Source: Acetatifactor sp. | GTDB lineage: Bacteria; Bacillota; Clostridia; Lachnospirales; Lachnospiraceae | Length of the DNA stretch: 64,000 bases | Assembly (NCBI GenBank): GCA_029055435.1 | Contig: JAIDDH010000092.1 | Coordinates: 19,237-83,236, forward strand | Direction of reading: 5' to 3' | In this document: positions 61,290 through 64,000 of the stretch, piece after piece | How the letters are laid out: every line of letters starts with the position of its first letter | How positions within the stretch are numbered: the first letter of the stretch is position 1 | Translations under genes and position numbers: made by a program | The notes under the pieces: model-generated | What the model was told of the DNA's origin: nothing | Seen by the model: only the letters and a program-made list of their open reading frames with translations | The model's database searches: none

Positions 61290-62936
61290 ATGAGTGATGT
61301 TTTCAATAATGAATTGTTTGAAGCGTTTGCATCGGCATCTGACAATGTTTACATTTATGTATGCGACATGAAGACAGATATTTCCCGCTGGTCCAAAGCT
61401 GCCGTGGATTATTTCGGGTTGGCAGGGGAGTACTTGGAGGATGCGGCGAATATATGGGCACAACATATATATCCTGATGACCTGAAAGTTTATATGGAGG
61501 ATATCGAAGGGGTGTTTTCCGGCACAAAGAAATATCATGACTGCCAATACCGGGCGCGGAATGCATCGGGAGCATATGTGTGGGTTGAATGCAAGGGCAG
61601 CGTAATCCGGGATGCGGAAGGCAATCCTATCATTTTTGCGGGACTTATGACAAGAATAGATGGGCAGAGCAAATACGATTCTCTGACCGGGCTTTTGACA
61701 ACTCAGGAGATGCACTATCTTGACTTTGCTTCACAGTCAGGAATCGCTCTGTTGATCGGCATGGATGGATTCCGGAAAATTATAAGCAATTACGGATATA
61801 ACATTGGGGACGAGATTTTAATTAAATTTTCAAGGGAGATAAGCGATTTATGTAATCCCGGATGGAAAGTGTTGCGGTTTAGCGGGGATGAATTCCTTGT
61901 TATTGCTTTTGCATCCAAGCTGCAGGAAGTGACGGATTTTTATGACAAAATATGCCAGAAAACGGACATTATGAAACTGGAGGACGGGCGCAAGGTTGGA
62001 ATCTCCATATCGGCCGGAGGAGTGCTTTTCCCTCAGGATGCGGACACCAGAGAAGTTCTTGTCAATAAACTGGAGCATTCGCTGGAGTATGCCAAGAATA
62101 ACCGGAGAGGAAATTTGGCATTTTTCTCGGAGGAGATTGCTGCAAAACATGAGAGAGGACTGGTTTTGCGGGAAGACTTAAAGCAGTGCATTAAAAATGA
62201 TTTTAAAGGGTTTGAATTGTTCTTCCAGCCGTTTATCCTTCCGGATTCCGACACGATTGCGGGCTGTGAATGTCTTCTGCGCTGGAAGGGAGAAAGAATT
62301 AAAGATTCTTATCCGATGGAGTTTATTAAGGTTTTAGAGGATTACGGCGATATTAATGAAGTAGGCTTCTGGGTTATGGATCAGGCGATCAGGCAGCAGG
62401 CGGCATGGCGTGATAGATACGGTGAGCTGAAGATAAGTTTTAACGTATCTTATCAGCAGTTTATGGATGACGCCTTTGTGGAAAGGGCGATTTCCTGTGT
62501 GGAAAAGCACGGAGCAAATCCGAATTCTATCATTATAGAGCTTACGGAGAGCTGTCAGGTGGAAAATCCCAAAGAGCTTGCGGCCATATTTGGCAGACTG
62601 CGGGAGAAGGGATTTAAAATAGCATTGGACGATTTTGGAACGGCATATGCTTCTATGGAGATGTTAAAATGGCTTCCTGTGGATTATGTTAAAGTGGAAC
62701 ATTCTTTTATCAGGGAGCTTGCGCAGCCGGGACATGACATAGATTATGTGATTGTTGACAGTCTGTTGGAAATGTGCAGGCGCTTAGGATATAATTCTAT
62801 CATAGAAGGTGTGGAGAACAGTAAAGTGGCGGATATCGTAGGAGCGTTGAATGCCACGCTGCTGCAGGGATACCATTATTCACGTCCTGTCTGCCAACAA
62901 GATTTTGAAAAACTGTTGGATGAAAAACGTGAGTAA
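61290..62936 (+). CDS. PAS-GGDEF-EAL protein, probable c-di-GMP phosphodiesterase
   Basis: This 548-residue protein has a PAS domain (about 15-125, 'YVWVECKGSVIRDAEGNPIIFAGL'), a degenerate GGDEF domain with SGDEF at 198-202, and an EAL domain in which the signature reads ECL (E327-C328-L329). The key catalytic Glu and Asp residues remain: 'LTESCQ', 'DDFGTAYASMEMLKWLPVDYVKVEHSFIREL' from D447, and 'IIEGVEN'. It is probably a phosphodiesterase with the GGDEF part as a GTP-sensing regulator. ATG 61290 has GGAGGGTGA upstream. It follows the FIST-GGDEF gene by 50 bp, so both arms of c-di-GMP turnover are made together. Confidence 0.9.
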   Translation: MSDVFNNELFEAFASASDNVYIYVCDMKTDISRWSKAAVDYFGLAGEYLEDAANIWAQHIYPDDLKVYMEDIEGVFSGTKKYHDCQYRARNASGAYVWVECKGSVIRDAEGNPIIFAGLMTRIDGQSKYDSLTGLLTTQEMHYLDFASQSGIALLIGMDGFRKIISNYGYNIGDEILIKFSREISDLCNPGWKVLRFSGDEFLVIAFASKLQEVTDFYDKICQKTDIMKLEDGRKVGISISAGGVLFPQDADTREVLVNKLEHSLEYAKNNRRGNLAFFSEEIAAKHERGLVLREDLKQCIKNDFKGFELFFQPFILPDSDTIAGCECLLRWKGERIKDSYPMEFIKVLEDYGDINEVGFWVMDQAIRQQAAWRDRYGELKISFNVSYQQFMDDAFVERAISCVEKHGANPNSIIIELTESCQVENPKELAAIFGRLREKGFKIALDDFGTAYASMEMLKWLPVDYVKVEHSFIRELAQPGHDIDYVIVDSLLEMCRRLGYNSIIEGVENSKVADIVGALNATLLQGYHYSRPVCQQDFEKLLDEKRE

Positions 62937-62966
62937 AGTTGTGTCAAAGCAGTTCGCCTAATTACA

Positions 62967-63020
62967 GTCATACCCCTTGAGAATCTTTCATACATTGTAA
63001 AAAAGATTCTTAAGGGGTAT
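62967..63020 (+). promoter_or_regulatory. Sigma-E-like promoter inside a hairpin that hides the spoIIID ribosome binding site
   Basis: ATACCCCTTGAGAATCTTT (62970-62988) pairs with AAAGATTCTTAAGGGGTAT (63002-63020) over 19 bp with one G-U. The AAGGGG ribosome binding site is in the 3' arm. GTCATACC (62967-62974), 14 bp, and CATACATT (62989-62996) fit a sigma-E promoter. A transcript starting near 63003 would lack the 5' arm and leave the site open. Confidence 0.65.
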
Positions 63021-63024
63021 TCTT

Positions 63025-63177
63025 TTGAAGGATTATATCGAGGAACGAGCCGTGTCGATTGCAAATTATATCATCGATAATAACGCTACAGTGAGGCAGA
63101 CGGCCAAGGCCTTTGGCGTGTCCAAATCTACGGTACATATGGTGGTAACAAAACGGAACGGTTTGTGTGGAGAATAA
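63025..63177 (+). pseudogene. spoIIID: Truncated spoIIID (mother-cell sporulation regulator)
   Basis: The first ~38 residues match SpoIIID closely ('KDYIEERAVSIANYIIDNNATVRQTAKAFGVSKSTVH', with TTG start and AAGGGG upstream). After 'STVH' the sequence turns into 'MVVTKRNGLCGE' and a stop, whereas intact SpoIIID runs on for about 40 more residues ('KDVTERL' onwards). The C-terminal DNA-binding region is therefore missing. The junction lies near 63138 and the following DNA is much more AT-rich, so an insertion or deletion probably cut the gene. A sigma-E-like promoter is retained. Another intact copy must exist elsewhere if the strain sporulates. Confidence 0.8.
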
Positions 63178-63938
63178 AATAGTAAAATAAGAAGTTTGAA
63201 AAGAAAAAGTTTATTATTGAACAATGCAGCAGAAAAAGTCATATGTCATCTTATGATAGGAAGAAAAAATGGCTTTTTGCAAACACTCCCAAAGGAGCCG
63301 AGGCATCTGCTTTTGTATACGTTGTCTGCTGAGTAGCAGAGTTATCAGGAAGAACTTGATAAGTTAACAATCTGGTCACCAGAAGTATAAGAGCAATGTA
63401 AATAGGAACTATTATTGTAGATTATTTTCATTTATTTGAGTAGGCACTATTTTATTAATCGCTTACTGGTGGTAGGCATATTTGCGAAACATATGAGACC
63501 AATAATAAGCTTTTTCTTTAATGTCATTATCATAAAGAAAGTGTTTAACGGAAATGTTACCAGATTTTCCTAGCATTGGCGGTGTATGGGAATGTAAACA
63601 GTAGTTGCTTAGGGCGGGGACTATATTTCTTCCTTTATTATTTCAAAAGGTATACTGTGATTGAGCGTTTACGAAAGAATTTGTTAAAATTTTTAAAGAA
63701 AATGCAATTTCCAGTTTCAAAGATTAACTTTTTGATGTAAAATAAACAATAAGAGAAATTTTTTCTATAAAATATTAATTTACAATTAATTCGGATGTCA
63801 CAAAATGTCTAAAGAGGAAATTTGTCGTCAAATTGTTTGAGTAAATAGGGGAGAACGAAGATGAATATATATTGTAAATAATACATTTTTATAGGTATTG
63901 TAGCATAAGTACAATATATGAGAGATGAGGATTGGCTA
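63178..63938 (+). other. AT-rich region with a minus-strand coding remnant
   Basis: No intact gene is seen in these 761 bp. The GC content falls sharply compared with the preceding genes. It contains the remnant at 63463-63642 (minus strand), an odd six-codon frame with a GGGGAGAA site at 63861-63881 (MNIYCK) and a TATTGTA/TACAATA hairpin at 63896-63916, which may be leader features of the gene starting at 63939. Confidence 0.65.
63463..63642 (-). pseudogene. Unidentified coding remnant
   Basis: A 59-codon frame on the minus strand, without a start, ends at the TAA complementary to 63463-63465 and reads '..VPALSNYCLHSHTPPMLG', 'NISVKHFLYDNDIKEKAYYW' and 'SHMFRKYAYHQ'. The composition is protein-like and upstream it is cut off by a stop at 63643-63645. 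I cannot place it in a family; it is probably the end of a gene brought in with the AT-rich DNA. Confidence 0.45.
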
Positions 63939-64000
63939 ATGAATCTAGATAATGAAAATAGATATACATGGGACGATTTTAAGGATTGCTGTTCAGAACC
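63939..64000 (+). CDS. Start of a gene cut by the window edge
   Basis: ATG 63939 is preceded by GATGAGG and opens a frame reading 'MNLDNENRYTWDDFKDCCSE' up to the right edge. Too little is visible to name it. The AT-rich composition groups it with the DNA after the truncated spoIIID. Confidence 0.55.
   Translation, partial: MNLDNENRYTWDDFKDCCSE

Noticed and set aside
30..64000. tRNA or rRNA genes
   Set aside because: I saw no cloverleaf with CCA-adjacent acceptor stem or rRNA-like sequence in any intergenic region on reading; a covariance search would settle it.

Overview
The window reads as a chromosomal segment of a spore-forming, Gram-positive gut anaerobe, most likely a member of the Lachnospiraceae (Clostridia). 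The grounds are sporulation genes (spoVT, a SpoIIQ-like gene, a SipL-like gene, a broken spoIIID), a T-box leader on a long-type ileS, many GGDEF proteins, intracellular galactan degradation, and mostly GGAGG-type ribosome binding sites. No rRNA, tRNA, intact insertion sequence or CRISPR array is visible. The species is inference.

Layout. 1-4100: galactan use (GH42 tail, GH53), a sugar-sensor-like diguanylate cyclase, and spoVT behind a sigma-G-like promoter. 4117-16548: a more AT-rich defence island with a type III restriction-modification pair, an AlbA_2/ATPase regulator, a two-gene unit (unknown protein plus XRE-ImmA/IrrE peptidase) and a 985-residue primase-helicase-PLD protein resembling the primase-helicases of TOTE conflict systems. 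The island is bracketed by an 18-bp near-identical direct repeat and contains decayed coding scraps. 16600-30360: GNAT, pncB and a Cache-type diguanylate cyclase on the minus strand, a lipoprotein, T-box-ileS, a polytopic membrane protein, glgP and a metallophosphoesterase. 30400-36475: aconitase-like hydratase, EF-hand-like protein, SpoIIQ-like protein behind a sigma-F-like promoter, amidohydrolase. 37216-49434: lipoproteins, cell-wall genes ddl and murF, plsC, the pyrC-pyrK-pyrD operon, a SipL-like gene and another lipoprotein. 49800-62936: ispE-gntR, murI, cls, a foldase-like lipoprotein, asnS, an NlpC/P60 hydrolase and two c-di-GMP proteins (FIST-GGDEF and PAS-GGDEF-EAL). 62970-64000: a truncated spoIIID, then AT-rich DNA with a coding remnant and the start of one more gene.

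The most unusual content is a family of four ~260-340-bp palindromic elements (36482-36779, 36840-37138, 47907-48242, 49501-49764). All four share a core of two small hairpins inside the inverted repeat GTTTTCTwATAGTGC. Their outer arms differ almost completely between copies, yet within each copy they stay complementary to each other. That pattern points to a conserved fold, either a structured RNA or a DNA hairpin. I could not match it to any element I know.

A second pattern concerns two mother-cell sporulation genes, the SipL-like gene and spoIIID. Each has its ribosome binding site inside the 3' arm of a strong hairpin, and a sigma-E-like promoter overlaps the 5' arm or loop. This would silence translation from read-through transcripts while leaving the sporulation transcript free.
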